64,000 nucleotides of DNA from Vespula vulgaris (GCF_905475345.1 NC_066595.1:7229001-7293000); one strand, 5' to 3'. Shown: positions 37,899 to 50,898, counted from the first letter of the stretch. Numbers and translations are program-made. The notes: generated from the sequence alone by a model not told the origin.

Positions 37899-38121
37899 CG
37901 TGTCCGTCGTGAGCTCGCTTCGCAGCTGCACGGTTACAGCATCGTTTCTGCTCGACACACGTTCGTAGAGAAGAGAGCGAAAAACTCGACAGAGCGTACG
38001 AACGTATGCACGCGATACACGGCTACGTTAACACTTTCACAGAAAATTACGCGCTAACGAAGATCCATCGACCTACGCGAACGTTCTTCCAGGCCACGCG
38101 ATCGTCCATCTTGCTTTAAGT
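37899..38121 (-). other. 5' leader of the kainate receptor, with candidate 5'UTR splice acceptor
   Basis: On the minus strand, ttgttcctattctgattgcag (AG at 38123-38122) is a credible acceptor, which would make 37826-38121 the second exon of the transcript. The leader is clearly GC-richer than the flanks. It holds three upstream ATGs, all closing before the main start. The acceptor and UTR extent are inferred; no transcript evidence is available. Confidence 0.5.
38047..38109 (-). promoter_or_regulatory. Upstream ORF 1 in the receptor leader (20 codons)
   Basis: The uATG sits in a strong context (GCAAGATGG) and encodes MDDRVAWKNVRVGRWIFVSA before TAA. Two further uORFs follow: 38054-38068 (ATG to TAG, 4 codons, different frame) and 37934-37942 (ATG CTG TAA). 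Such a chain usually lowers translation of the main ORF. Their use depends on the leader really including this sequence. Confidence 0.45.
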
Positions 38122-40479
38122 CTGCAATCAGAATAGGAACAATTTTTACATTTATCGAACATTTCGATCGATCGTTTTAATAGACGAAATAAAAGGTTCG
38201 TATTTGTAAATCGAAGCGTTTCAATCTGGAGAATCGTGTAACTTGATCATAAATTTTCAAAAAACCATGATGACGTTATCAAAAAAACGTGTTAATTTCT
38301 TCTCTTTAATCATTCTTCGTTATTTTTTGTCAACGTCGGAATATAAGTCAAATTGATTTCGCCAGTTAACGATAAAAATGACATAACTGCGATTTTGCCC
38401 TCGTTCGTTAAAAATAAATTGCGTGGAAACAACGCACGATTAGTTTACGGAATTACACAAGTGATCGATTCTTTCGAGTCGCACACAAATTAAATCCTCG
38501 GTCGTTGACTTGTATCCTACGTAGGATACAGGTCTCGTAATTTAATCGGAAACGTATCATAGGTACGTAATTCTTATTAAAGGAACACGAATGGAATAAA
38601 TTCTTTTTTTATTTTCTTCATTTTTTTTCGTTTTAAATATACGCTTATTCATTATTGGATAAGTACACATATATCAATTATAACGGAAAATAAAATACGA
38701 GAAATTCATCGATTAAACATTTAACAAACGTATCAAAATTTTTTGGATGGGAAATTTGTTTGACGATCATAAAAAAAAAAAAATATGTTAACGATTCTAC
38801 CAACGAATTTGTTTTAATACAGACAGATAAACGTTGTATCGTCGCATGTAAGTTAAACTTTCGAAGTAGTAGAGGACAGACGAACGAAGTAAGTAATCTC
38901 ATTATAAAGACGGTATGATGGTAGAGTATCTAATCGAGAGACCTACTTTTTGTAGACGGGGAAGCGCACAGCAGCACGCAAAGTGCAATTGAACTTATCG
39001 ATTTTTCCCTTGAGTACAAAATGTATCTGACTACTGACTTACGATTAAAATGAAAAAAAAAGAAATGAGAGAAAAAAAGAAACCAAAAAGTAAATGTACT
39101 CCATTATCCAATTTATATCTATTTATCAAACAACAATGACAATTTTTACCAATTAAAAATATTTCTGTAAAAATTCAATTACATCTCTACTAAATATGCA
39201 TAGCACGTGCGGTAGCTAGTATGCGCATTAAGCGTGTTCCTATGTAAAAGAAGTTCATTGTTATCCTTCTGATAACACGAGCAAGTAGCGCGATATCTCT
39301 AGGGTGAAATCACGCATACTATCAAGCCCATTCCCAAAGGCGCGTTTTCTCTATAAGAGCAAAAAGAGAAAATTCAGTGTGCTCTTGGTACTACCTTTAT
39401 CTCAGAGGAATGTCAAAAGGATCGCTTTGTTATTTATAAAGGAGTATCCTTCGAAAAGCGTTTTCGACCTTCGAGACGATCCCGTCTATAAGATAAGAAA
39501 TACTCCCTCTTAACTCGATATCTTCTTGGTCTTAGTCAGAGAATCGGTATCTCGAGTTTGTTAGATCTTTGATATAAAAGAAACATGAAAGAAAACTATT
39601 CTCTTTATTAGAAGTGGAAAAGTATATCGAAAAGGACGAAGAAAAAAGAAACGAAAAAAAATGAAAAACATGACGAAATTAACACAACGAATGCCATTTT
39701 ATCTTCAAATTCTTTTTTACTCCTTCACGACATTTAACAGATTTAATATTTAATTAAAGTAAAAAGTATGAAGACGATTTTTATGCCAAATTAGTCCGTC
39801 GAGGTGTTAAACTCGACAGATTATTTTCACACTCTCCATTTTCTCTCAAAGAAGTGAAATCAGAAGCGGATGTCTAGTACATGAAAAAAAAAAGAAAAAA
39901 GAAAAAAGAGAAAGAGGAAGGAAAAGTCTCTAGAGAGATATCGTTCAAAAATGAGAGATATCGTGCTTCTTCTTAAGGATAGAGTAAAATCTAGTGTTGA
40001 CGGCATACGGTTCTACTGTTAGAGTTAGCCCGTAGAGCGTAAATTGTAAAGGGATTCGTGTTAACCCAATTTAGCAAGAGAGCCAAGTTTGCCTCTCGCC
40101 GCGCTACGTTTGTTTGCCCTTCGAAGCTCCACGCGTGGCCTTAAACGCGTAAGCGCGCAGGCGCAAAAACCTTTCGATCGAGTGACCGTGTGATCGCATT
40201 GACAAGTTCGTCGGATACTTTTCTTTTCGAACTCTCTTCAACTTCAAATATTGCATTTTGAAGTTTCGATTTTTACTTTTTCTCTTTTTCTGTTCTTTAT
40301 GTTGTCTTTTTTTTCTCAGAATCGATCGTTCAGATCGTTCAGAAATCATGCGATAAAAAAGATAAGTCGGTGTGCCGAATAATAACGTTGTCTAAGAAAT
40401 ATAGGAAGTTATTAGCAAAGCTAAGATAGCTGAGTTGGAGGATACGAAATGTAGCAATTCCGGATGTAAGATATTCAGA
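38122..40479. other. Upstream region or 5'UTR intron of the receptor, no gene seen
   Basis: AT-rich sequence with short A-rich runs, a CACGTG E-box near 39206 and no coding signal. If the acceptor at 38121 is used, this is intron. Confidence 0.45.
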
Positions 40480-40760
40480 GAGAACTCACGAGTCTCTCGG
40501 GGCGGAACAGCTGCTAACGAAGCTTATCGTCCGCGGGAATAGAAACGGGGCCGAGGCGAGGCTTTTAAAGCTCTGAGTCCGTACAGTTCGAGAATGAGGG
40601 GTGCTTTTCGTCTCGGGGGACCCAAGAGGAATTTAAGAGAGAGAAAGTAACAACTTCACTTTACTTTTCCGACGATAAAAAGTGAACAGCGTTGTCCCTT
40701 TGCCGGCTTTACGATCAAGTGGAATTAACGGACTGCGACTGGCATCGTCTTAGATCGTAA
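40480..40760 (-). promoter_or_regulatory. GC-rich block with possible non-coding first exon of the receptor
   Basis: A sharp GC-rich island with a CAGCTG E-box (around 40510) and many CpGs. On the minus strand it ends with GAGAGACTC|gtgagttct (GT at 40489-40488), a usable donor about 2.4 kb upstream of the acceptor at 38121. This makes it a candidate promoter and 5'UTR exon. A TTTAAA core at about 40563 is the only TATA-like element. Confidence 0.3.
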
Positions 40761-40824
40761 ATGAAAGTAGGCCGACTCTAGGTAATAACGATTAAGCTTT
40801 TATCTTCGACAAAGTGAAATGTTT

Positions 40825-40827
<3 letters not shown>

Positions 40828-40856
<29 letters not shown>

Positions 40857-40857
40857 C
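40828..40857. repeat. (CT)n microsatellite
   Basis: About 14 uninterrupted units. Confidence 0.95.
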
Positions 40858-41298
40858 TTGAAAATCTACAGGTCTATCTTCTTAACTGGTTAAACTTCTA
40901 TTTCAAGTCAAAGGGCTATCATTCTCTCTTTCTTTTCTCTTGGAAGATGTATATATGTGTATGTGTGTGTAAATTGTATCCAGTGAATTTATTTATTATC
41001 TAACACGTCTTGATAACAATAATTTATTAAATCGTAGTAAAGATCGTACGTATGTAAGTATGTACACCTATGTATATACGTACATACGTCTGTATGAAAA
41101 TATGTATTTACGTGCTTCACCACGAAGCTATATGTTTGGTCGGTATGGAATAAATCATCTAACTCAAGGAGGGGAAATGTGTAAAACACGAAGGGTATGC
41201 TCGACGAAATAAGGGAAAAGTTCATGTTGTTTCGCTCCTTTATCTAACGTGTAAGAAAAGAGAGGAATGTAATTTGAAAGTTAGAGAAATGCTTGCCT

Positions 41299-41375
41299 TT
41301 ATCCCAGAAGGTGTAAAACCATATGTTATTTATCTCAGAACTTATCCCAGAAGGTGTAAAACCTATGTTATTTTA
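41299..41375. repeat. Tandem duplication, 43-bp unit
   Basis: TTATCCCAGAAGGTGTAAAA begins at 41299 and again at 41342. Both copies continue into TATGTTATTTA, and the second lacks one A. Confidence 0.85.
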
Positions 41376-44039
41376 AGTTTTTTTTATTTCTATTTTTTTC
41401 TATCTTTTCTCCTTCGCAAATATAATTATTTCGCATACTCATTTACCATTGAACACGTTTTCTTTATTAACGTTTTATTTTTTTGCTTACTAAGAAAAAA
41501 AAGAAACGAAAAGAAAAATATCGGTTTTATATTTTTTTTAACGAACATTTTACAGTTTTTGATTTAAATCATTTTAAAATCGCTTTTTGCTTGTAAGCGT
41601 CAACCAAAGTTTGTCAAGAGGAATTGTGTACTACCTTTGATGCTTTTTTGCTTTTTTAAACTAACATTTCTCTTTTTTTTTAATAATTTAGTTTTTACAA
41701 AAATATCATGCTGAAGTTACAAAGGAATTTGTCGTTTTTTTTTCTCTTGCGAAGTATGTTATATGCCTGTCGAAAAATAAAAAATGGCAGTTTCGTTACT
41801 GTTTTTCTAAAAGACATATTACGTATGAATAAAGTGTAATATTCTTAATATTATGCGACTTGTAAAGTCATTAAATGCAATTTTAGATTGCAAGTACCGG
41901 CGAAGTATTTAAAATTCATTCCATTTGTTTTGTAAATGAACAGAATCGAATTCACGACGAATTTTATTTAACCGTATTCATCGCACTAACTTTCGCGTAT
42001 TAATGTACAATAAGAAAAAGAGAGATAGATAGAGTACGGAGGAAGAATAAAAAATATTTAAGTATGATTAAAAACAAGATTCTTTAGAAAATGTTTAAAA
42101 CATTTTGCGTAAGATATTTGACGCTCGGTTTTTTGTAATCCAACGTAATTAACATTCCATCTTGTTCTTTTTTACATATAATTAACGTCTAGTATTTTCT
42201 TTTTTCAATTAAAATGTCCAGGTAATAATAATTAAAGTGTTAAAAAAACTTGATTTGAATTTCAAAAATAAAGAAAATGTAGGTATATGTTAAGATAAAA
42301 TATATATGAAAAGCATATATATTTTATGATAATATTATAAAAAATGTTTAAATTCGAACAATACATCAATCGTAGCTTAAATGGAAACTCGTGTTCGTAG
42401 CTTAAATGTAAAAGAAATGTACGAATTCTCTCCGTGAAGAATCTCGGAGAATCGTACAATTGCGATTTTCATCATAGCGAAGCGTGACTCGTCATCGAGT
42501 AACTAATGATAGGAGAACGTTGCACCTTTTTCCTTTGGACCTTACTCGACCGTCGTCTCGTCTAAAGTCTCGACGTGATCGAGGAAGATAACGAGAAGAA
42601 TACAATAGAAATGGGGAAATTTTTATCTCGACTTTTATTTCGAGGGTGAAGCAAGACTCGTGTGGTATAATACATATATACACGTAAAACGAACAAAACA
42701 ATATTTAAAAAGTCATATAAAATAATGTCGTTCGATGAATTTTATTGAAAATTTATAGGAGAATTCTGAATACTATAACGAAGGAGTAGAATAAATACAA
42801 GGAGATTATGGATAAATGTAAATTAATAGAAGCATCCTGCTAATAAAATAAATGAGCATAGAAATAGCGAGAGTGATATATATGTATGTATGTATATGTA
42901 TATATGTATATGTATACGTATATATATATGTATATAGACAGAGATGGCGATTTCATGTTCATTGATTGTAGTTTAATTATAGATGGGTTATTTGAATTAT
43001 GTGTAACCCAATATCACTAAAATATTAACTCTGTGATGATGATAATCTGTTACAATCATGTTAATCGATCGTGCCAAAAATCCTTAAACGTACACATATT
43101 TTTAACAAAATGACATTTATCGATCTACCTTGTGCGATTTATGTCAGGAAACGTCTCAATTTCATCACTCTAGGAACTCTGTAATCACGATCACTTTATA
43201 TGTTGTCCCGAAGTTTTGTTACCCAGTCTCCTTTTTATATTTGAAATCTCATAAATCACGAATATAAGAAGGAACGCCCGATATGTCGTTCGTTCATTCG
43301 TCCGATCAATTTACTAAACACTCACTTCGTGCTAAATCGCTTCGCTCGGCACTCTTTCAGCAACTTGTCCTGCGTAACATAATTATCGAGCATTGGACAA
43401 TTCGCACATTTCTTCGAAATCACGAGGCTTATTCACATAGCGCATTCGAAGACGATCGATCGTGTGGTCCGCATTATATAGAAACACTATAGCCAACGAA
43501 CAAAAAGTGTAGAATAGAGCAAGAAAACTTTTCCACATAAATTCGAGAATAATATTTCCAGATTCGCTTTATTAAATAAAAAGGATCGTGTATCGCTCGG
43601 CGAGATAGATCGGTCAAAGAAAGAAATACCTTCGAAATATCTTTCACAGAAGTTTCACAAATTTTCACTCGAGAGAAACGTTCTCTCGTTTGCAGATTTT
43701 CCAGGAAACTCTCATAGATAACATTGTCGGTATCTTAATCCGTATCACTTGGTCGTAGTAAATATATTCATTCGTGTATCGTCCATTTCGAACATTATCT
43801 TGAACGTTTCGATCAGAAATAGCACTAAGAAAATTGCCTTAACTTTACTTGGTTCAAGAATAAAGTTCAGAATTAATTCGCGATATTTTCGAATTGGGAA
43901 CGAAGGAACGTCCTTCTTGGCAGATTCATACTTGGGGAAAAGGGAAGGGGTAGTTTTTTCTTTTTTCTTTCTTTTTTAGAAAATAAACGATAGATAAAAC
44001 GTAAGATAAGGATTATCAGAAAGTATTAAGAGAAAAGGG

Positions 44040-44290
44040 TTTTGGTTTGAAGGATAACGAACGGCACGCACTCTTTCGAAGGTTGACACGCGAGCAAGAG
44101 AACCTTCCCGTTTTTGGTACGCGCAGTCCGTTGATCGCGAAAGACGCGCGGGCACTGGCTCCGGCAGGACTTGCCGCCACCCCCGGACGAGTGCGCGGAC
44201 CGACGCTCCGCACGATGGTGGGTGGCTGCCTGGCTTACAACGGGGTTCGTCCACGGGGGATGACTGTTGAGCTCGACGGAGGGATGCGAA
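44040..44290. promoter_or_regulatory. CpG-rich island, promoter candidate
   Basis: The most GC-rich unique sequence in the window, with many CpG and GGCGG/GCGCGG-like words. It is followed on the plus strand by (GA)n and (GAC)n tracts. No frame is convincing: the plus-strand frame only continues into the repeat as polyaspartate. It may be a transcription start region, strand unknown. Confidence 0.3.
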
Positions 44291-44291
44291 A

Positions 44292-44338
44292 CAGAGAGAG
44301 AAAGGGAGAAAGGGAGAAAGAGAGAGAGAGAGAGAGAA
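44292..44338. repeat. (GA)n microsatellite
   Basis: AG and AAAGGGAG units joining the CpG-rich island to the (GAC)n tract. Confidence 0.9.
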
Positions 44339-44342
44339 TCAA

Positions 44343-44399
44343 CGAGGACGACGAGGACGACGAGGACGTTGACGACGACGACGAGGACGACGAGGACGT

Positions 44400-44474
<75 letters not shown>

Positions 44475-44488
44475 CGACGATAGCGACG

Positions 44489-44545
<57 letters not shown>

Positions 44546-44546
44546 C
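44343..44546. repeat. Long (GAC)n/(GAG) trinucleotide tract of about 200 bp
   Basis: Mostly GAC units, with GAG interruptions at the start, a GACGTTGAC step repeated twice (a local 36-bp duplication), one GATAGC break and GGC units near the end. The plus frame gives D/E-rich peptide and other frames give poly-Thr, poly-Arg or poly-Val. Interrupted trinucleotide tracts like this can be coding or UTR, but no exon boundary is visible. Confidence 0.9.
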
Positions 44547-45197
44547 CTAAGGCCGATAGCAAACGAGTACGAGAGAGATGGACTACGAATGGAGGGGTTG
44601 GAACCTAAAAGGAACAAGAGTGGATAGATGCCCGAGGGTGGGAAGCAAGCCACACGCAACTCGCGCGCCCTCTCCGTACTATTTCTTTCTCTCTTTCTCT
44701 ATCTATCTTTATTTCTGTCTGTCTCTCCATCTCTCTTTCTCATTCCTCCTTTAAAGAAGGACCAAAGTCAAGATCTCTGCGAGTTGGTGGACTCGAACGA
44801 CCCTGACCATCGCGCCAAATCCGAGTCCTTCGCTAAATGTTTCCTTACCAAAATTTCTTTCCTTGAAAGTTATAGTTTAGTCGATAACTCTCGTGAAAGA
44901 ATTTTGAGGAAAATTCAAGCTGAGTGCTCGATGTTAAATCATTTCCATTGATTTTGATTTGTTCTACTTTCATAATAGGGAATATAATTCGCGTTGGAAA
45001 ATATAGAGGCGACGAAATTAAGTGAAACGTTAAGGGTTGTTCAGCGAGCAACTCGAGGGTACGAGCCGTAACCGCGAAGCCAGGCAAGAGTGAGATGGAG
45101 AGGGGTGGGAAGACAGAGACGGAAAGAGACCGGGTGGGTGCGAACGAAGCGACGATGAAGAGGGCTGATACGAGTGTTCGAGCGAGACAAAGACAGA

Positions 45198-45280
45198 GGG
45201 AGATAGAAAGAGAGAAAGAGAGAGAGAGAAAGAGAGAGAAAGAGAGATAGAGGGAAAGAGTGAGAGAGTGAGAGAGATAG
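45198..45280. repeat. Imperfect (GA)n tract
   Basis: GA units with GATA and GAAA interruptions, beside GC-richer unique DNA (45040-45180 and 45285-45345). Confidence 0.9.
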
Positions 45281-47654
45281 TACGCGCACGCCTAAGTCGT
45301 CGCCTCCTTCCGACACCCCTGGAGAACCGAAGATACCATACCAAGAACCAAAGTCGTTTTATCTGGGTTAGTGAACGTCGACCCTGACCACCTCCTACGT
45401 AAAGAGGATTGAAATAAACTCACATTTATCAAGCGTTCCATTCTTACGTAAGCGTATCTACTTTTCACTGTCATTCGGTTAGTACTGCCGAAAACTTTTG
45501 AAAGATAGTTTTCCGGTTTTGCATAGTTCACTCTCGTATTGTTCGTTCTCAATTTTGGAATATCATTTGATTTTTCGAGAGTGCTGTTAGAATTGTTAAT
45601 AGGGTGGAAAAATAAAATATAAAGAGAAAAAAAAGTGAAGAGAAGAAAGATGTAACGAAATCTTTCGATAATTAGACGATCTTTGCTAGAATCTTAGTAG
45701 GGATTGAATCTTTGGAATTATCGAGTTTTTCTCGTTAACGATTTCTTAGTAATTACATCGCGATTCAACCGTTACTCGACAAAGAGATAAGAATTTGAAA
45801 TACGGTTAATTGTCGCAATAAACCCATCGTTCTCGTTTCCTTTCAATTTAGAGAATCTTTATATTCTTAGTTCGAAGAAGGTTGGGAGGTATGGCGGAGG
45901 GTGGGGGCGTTTGGTGCTGATGGCAAACGGCTGTTGTTTTCCGACTGACGAGTGAAATTGAATGAAAACGGTTGAGTTGGCTAAGAGCTAATGGCCGAGC
46001 ATATTTCTCTTCTCTTCTTCATTCATTCATTCATTCATCGCGCTAAATCGGAACAAAGAAGAACTTTTAATGAGTTTCTATCGTTCCTAATTCTAGCGAT
46101 TTTCACCCTCCAGGCTTATCACCGGAGCTTCGCCATCGAGTGGAACGTTTGCGTAGAGGTTTTTGACGTCCCTTTTACGTTCTTGCTTCATCTTCCTTTT
46201 CTTTTTTTCATTCTTCATTTTTGAGAAACTAAAACTTTCGTAGATTTGTTCGAATTGTTCGAAAACTTTGTTAGTTTACATGCAAGAGTTGGATTATTTA
46301 AAAAAAAATAAAAGGAAAAAAGAAACAAGAGTTTAATTACTCTCGATTGTTTTTCATGAATTTTGAACGAATAGGTGTCGCTCGTCGAATTCTTAAGCGT
46401 TAATTCCATCTCGTTTTAGTACGTAGTTAAGTACGTTTAAGTAGTATGTACGTACCATCGTAGAAGATGTCTATTCGACGCGACGTCTTCGCGAAAGGAC
46501 AAGAAGACGTCTTGGCAAAAGTCCAGGAAAACTGCTGACAAGCGCTTCCGCAAAGATGTAGCTCGGTTTGCATGACACGCTCGACTAACGGGCTAGCAAA
46601 TTCGCGTGGCAGCATGTGTGCAAGAAAGGAAGATATTACTCATCGTCGAGCGTAACGTAGGAACATTACCGATAAGGAGACCGTTTTCTTGACAGTCCGA
46701 TTTTGTCTGTTTAGTTTATCGATAGGATAGAAAGTTAGTGTTTAACTTTTCGAGAAAGAAAGAAAGAAACAAACAGAAAAGTATACAAATAACTTCGAAG
46801 AAATCAATAGCTCGTTAATGGTATAATCTCTAATAATAATAAAACGTAAAGTCGGAAGAAATAGAAAATTAAATCGCACATTTCTCGCGTGTTATGATGT
46901 TTTACGTTATCGAGAAAGTAATTTTTCATAATTTATGAGTCGCAATATTCGCTGGGGCTCGTTAAAGGGACGACGAGGTAAAATTGGACACGTTTTTCGT
47001 GAATATTCAAAAATCCAGGGAGAATCTCGAACAATGAACGGGCGTAGACACTATAAAAGCATTTAATTTCATTATACGTATTTGCAGTACGTGAGGGTCC
47101 AGGCGTTTTTATTATTTACCGATTCAACTCGTACCGTGCCGTTGTTCGCACGATCCCAAAAAGGATACATCGAATCCAGTCTGATTAAATAGCAAATAAT
47201 ATCACACGTTTTCGGATTACAAATTCTCTTTCGAGTTTTCGAATATCTCACGATTCATACGAAACGAATAATCGAAGAAATAAAATATATCTCTTCTGTG
47301 TATCTAAACTCGAGACGACGTAATGCACAAAATATTCAGGAACATAAAAGAATATAAAAGAATTTTCTAAAACATTTTAGAAAGCTTCCATGATGCCTTA
47401 TATTTGATATCGTTCTCCCCCCTCTCCCCCGCCTCTCTCTCTCCCTCTTTTCCTCGATGAAAAAAAAAAAGAATAAAAAGAGAAAATAAAAAGGCAAAAA
47501 ATATCATTTCACATAAAGGCAAGAAAAAAAGACAAGTTGTAACGACCACGTCGACCTCGATTGTTCTTTCCTCGAGAAAACGCAATACTCTTTTCTCGCC
47601 GCAATGCGTTAATCGCTTGCTCGAAACGATAAAAACGAGAAAACGCACTCTTTC

Positions 47655-47785
47655 AGCTTCTCTGCATCTCTCTCTCTTTCTCTCTCTTTATCTCTTTTCT
47701 CTCTACTTTTCTTTCCCCTTTTCCGTATCTTCCTTTCTTCCTTCCTTCCTTTCTTTCTTTCTTTCTTCTTTCCTCTTTTCTTTCT
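47655..47785. repeat. Imperfect (CT)n/(CTTT)n tract
   Basis: Almost pure pyrimidine on the plus strand, with CTTT tetramers at its 3' half. Confidence 0.9.
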
Positions 47786-48660
47786 TTACCTATCCCGTCC
47801 TCATCGTTTTCATCAAAACGTTTTCGAAGGAGTTCAGTTCATGGCGGAATCAAACGGGCGCGTTGCCCGAAGGTACGAAATATCTCGTATTTGCGCGCGT
47901 ATCCCTCTGGATTATTTTCTCCTCTCTTTTCCCCTTTGCAACTCTCTCTCACACCATTCTACTGACGCGCGCATCGTTTCTTTTTTCTTTTCTCTTTTTC
48001 CTCTTCCTTTTTTTTTCTTTTTTTCTTTTCCCTTTTCTCTCTCTTTTTTTTTTTTCGTCGCAATCAGGCTGTTCCAGTTTCGACGGAAAGCTTTATGATC
48101 CTTCCTCCCTTTTTTTCTCTACTTTACGCTTACGATCAGCCGACATTACGTGCGCTATGCCACGAGTATGAAGCTTCTGTCGAACTTCTGCTTCTACTTA
48201 CTTCTCTCGAAAAGAGTGCAGCGCGTGATCACGGTTTGAAAATTTCTTTTTCTTTTCTTTCTCCTTTCTCTCCTTTTTCTTCTTTATTCATTTTCTTTCT
48301 CTTTTTCTTTTTCTTTTGTTTTGCCTTTACGATATATTTTTCCTTAAAGAGATACACCGAGATCTCGATCTTATCGTTTTTAAATATTTTTAGATATTCA
48401 CGAATAGAATGTAAAGTCGGTCAGTACGATTCAGTATTTGACAACTCTTATCACGTAGTATATGCGTAAAATAAGTTCGCTCATAGTCGAACGACTTGGT
48501 TGTGTTCGTTCGTGTCGATATTTGAAAGCATTGTTCATAAAGCTGTCTGTCGCTTATATTGATTGCCAGGACCTTGGATCTCGGCCAAATTGTCCGCTGC
48601 TCTCTAGCTCTCTTGCCCGTTCTTACCGACTAGGAGGATTCATCCTTGACTGGGTATCTG

Positions 48661-48709
48661 CTTTCTCTCTCTGTCTCTCTCTCTCTCTTTCTCTATTCTT
48701 TCACTCTCT

Positions 48710-48752
<43 letters not shown>

Positions 48753-48756
48753 TTCC
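48661..48756. repeat. Imperfect (CT)n tract
   Basis: CT repeats with small interruptions over about 95 bp. Confidence 0.9.
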
Positions 48757-49386
48757 CTTTTCTTCCTTTTCATCGTATCCTGTTAACGCTTCTTCTGTCT
48801 ACCACTTTTCTCCTCCACACTTTTCTTTCCACCCTCTCATCGACGCTAGAGAACCATCGGTGAGAATAGAGAAAAGTTAGGAGCAGTTTCATCTACACCC
48901 TCGAGCATCATCGTTCTTTCGTTTACCCGTGAATTCAAGCCCTCGATCTTTTCGTCACCGTTCCATCTCATTCTCTACTTTTTTTCATTGCAAAAGACTC
49001 ATCCTTTTCTTTTTGTCCTTTTTTACGTTTCCCTTTTCATTCCTCGGTGTGTTACATTTGTTTCATATTTGTCACTTTGCGAAATAATGAATTCGTTCCT
49101 TAATTACAATTTACGTGCGTCCGGGATAATATCGTAGATTTTTATAAAGAGTCTCTTTTATCGTGGGATAGAATAGAATAAAAAAAAAAAAAAGAAAATA
49201 TGTATATACGTCGTTTAAGCGACCCGATAGAGCCGTCTAAAAAGGTTAGAGGAAAGGGTAGGCAAAAGGAATGATATACGTCGACACCTCTTTCTAGACT
49301 GGCCATTAGATAGACCATTAATTAAGGTGACAAAAGCAAAGGTCGACTGAAGGTAAAGATAACGTTGAGGAAAAAAAAGAAGAAAA

Positions 49387-49410
49387 AGAGAGAGAGAGAG
49401 AGAGAGAGAG
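49387..49410. repeat. (GA)n microsatellite
   Basis: About 12 units in a purine-rich surrounding (49365-49455). Confidence 0.9.
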
Positions 49411-50021
49411 GAAGAGAAAAAACAAAAAGAAAAATAAAAAGATAAAAAAAAAAGGACGGATGGAAAAAGAGGCATTCTGCCTCTCCGTGCGAATCTCCTT
49501 GTGCTTTCTTCTTCTTGGCCTTCTGTTCCCTTTCTTCCCTCCCCGTTTTCCCCTTTGACAACAAGGGTCGCTTATCATACCGAAAATAAATCTAGAATGG
49601 TCCTGCGCAAGATAAATTCGAGGAACGCACCGAAGCGAACTAACTAACGACGTCCATCATTCAAACAAAGTTTTCTTTTAATATCAAAATACGGACTAAT
49701 ACCAAAGACATTCCATTCCTATCATCGCTGTATACCACGCCAACTCGAAGATTAATTAATACTCGTGTAATAGACTTAGCTTCTAGTTCGGAAATATTTC
49801 TCGAAAGTCTTCGCCCATTACGCTTGGCGCTTTCACGAATCTTTCTGAATTATAAGAGGCTTTGCGTCGATAGACATTTCTCTCTTTTATCCTGTTTCTT
49901 CGCGATTTTATGCCATCTTTTCTTCGACGTTATCTTGAATTAATGATGTCGACTCCGACGACGAACCTGGTATCTTCAATGTCATATCCATTTAGAAAAA
50001 CATGAGAAAAAAGAGGAAATA

Positions 50022-50025
<4 letters not shown>

Positions 50026-50061
<36 letters not shown>
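50026..50061. repeat. (GA)n microsatellite
   Basis: About 17 units, with further GA units at 50090-50116. Confidence 0.95.
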
Positions 50062-50064
<3 letters not shown>

Positions 50065-50898
50065 CAGAGATAGTAGTTGGCTTGGTCATAGAGAAAGAGA
50101 GAGAGAAAGAGAGAGAAACTATGTAGGCGAAATGAACAGTGAGATTCGTTCTTTCGGACTAGTATATAATTCATAGTAGCTGGAACACGATCTCGTACGG
50201 AGTTCGAGGATAACCCGGTTAAGTTATAAGGGATGACGTACGAGCACGATTTTGGTACGACCACGCAGATTTAACGAGCCTCTACACCGCTGGTAACCTC
50301 CGTACGAGTCCACTCGATGACAGCAGGATAACGTCGAATATCTTTCTTCTTTTCTGCCTCGGATATCCGACCTTCCGATAATGGCATCGTTCCGATAACT
50401 ACCAGCACTTTCGGAAAGAGCGATAAGAACCGTTCTTATATCTGCAAAGTACGTGCAAAGTGAGTCGTAAATATGTTCGAATATATATATTTTTTTTTAT
50501 GCAAATTGAATGATTTTGTTAAAAAAAAAAAATAAAACACGAAACAAAAAACAAACAAAAAGAAAAGAAAAAGAAAGCTCCGAAAAATTTTGTTATAACA
50601 AATAAAATATTTATATATATATATATGCGTGTGAGTGTGTGTAAAAAAAGGGGCAAAAGTTCGCGTGTGTCTTCGGTTAATATAATACATGTTTATGTTA
50701 CACATGATATTATCTAAATTGTCAGTAGAAATCTTGCGACGTAAAAGTCAAAAGAAAACGAAAGAGAACAGAATTGAGTTTGCGCAAACTTGAAATATCC
50801 TAATCGTTTGAAATGATACGCATGCGTATATGTTTTAAGAGGACGAGTGCAAGGATTCTCGATGCAGAAGCGGCATTACAACGGGGAAAGCAACGTGC

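Larger units (their letters stand above)
40761..44039. other. Intergenic or upstream intronic stretch, no gene seen
   Basis: Mostly AT-rich sequence with TA/GT runs near 42885-42935, (CT)n at 40828-40857 and the short duplication below. ORFs at 42492-42701 and 43283-43492 show no domain. Confidence 0.45.
44547..50898. other. Pyrimidine-rich and repeat-rich stretch, no supported gene
   Basis: Holds the GA/CT tracts below and extended CT-rich stretches at 47640-48340. Long plus-strand frames here (for example 47617-48171) are Phe/Leu/Ser-rich translations of polypyrimidine DNA. A 62-codon minus-strand frame at 46427-46615 repeats FAKTS twice but has no domain. Confidence 0.45.

Noticed and set aside
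44026..44562. 178-codon minus-strand frame of mostly valine, and the opposite acidic 167-codon frame
   Set aside because: Both are translations of the (GAC)n tract and its flanks. No domain, exon boundary or codon bias supports either.
47617..48171. 184-codon plus-strand frame rich in Phe, Leu and Ser
   Set aside because: A polypyrimidine region lacks stop codons by composition. The peptide is low-complexity without a credible signal or domain.
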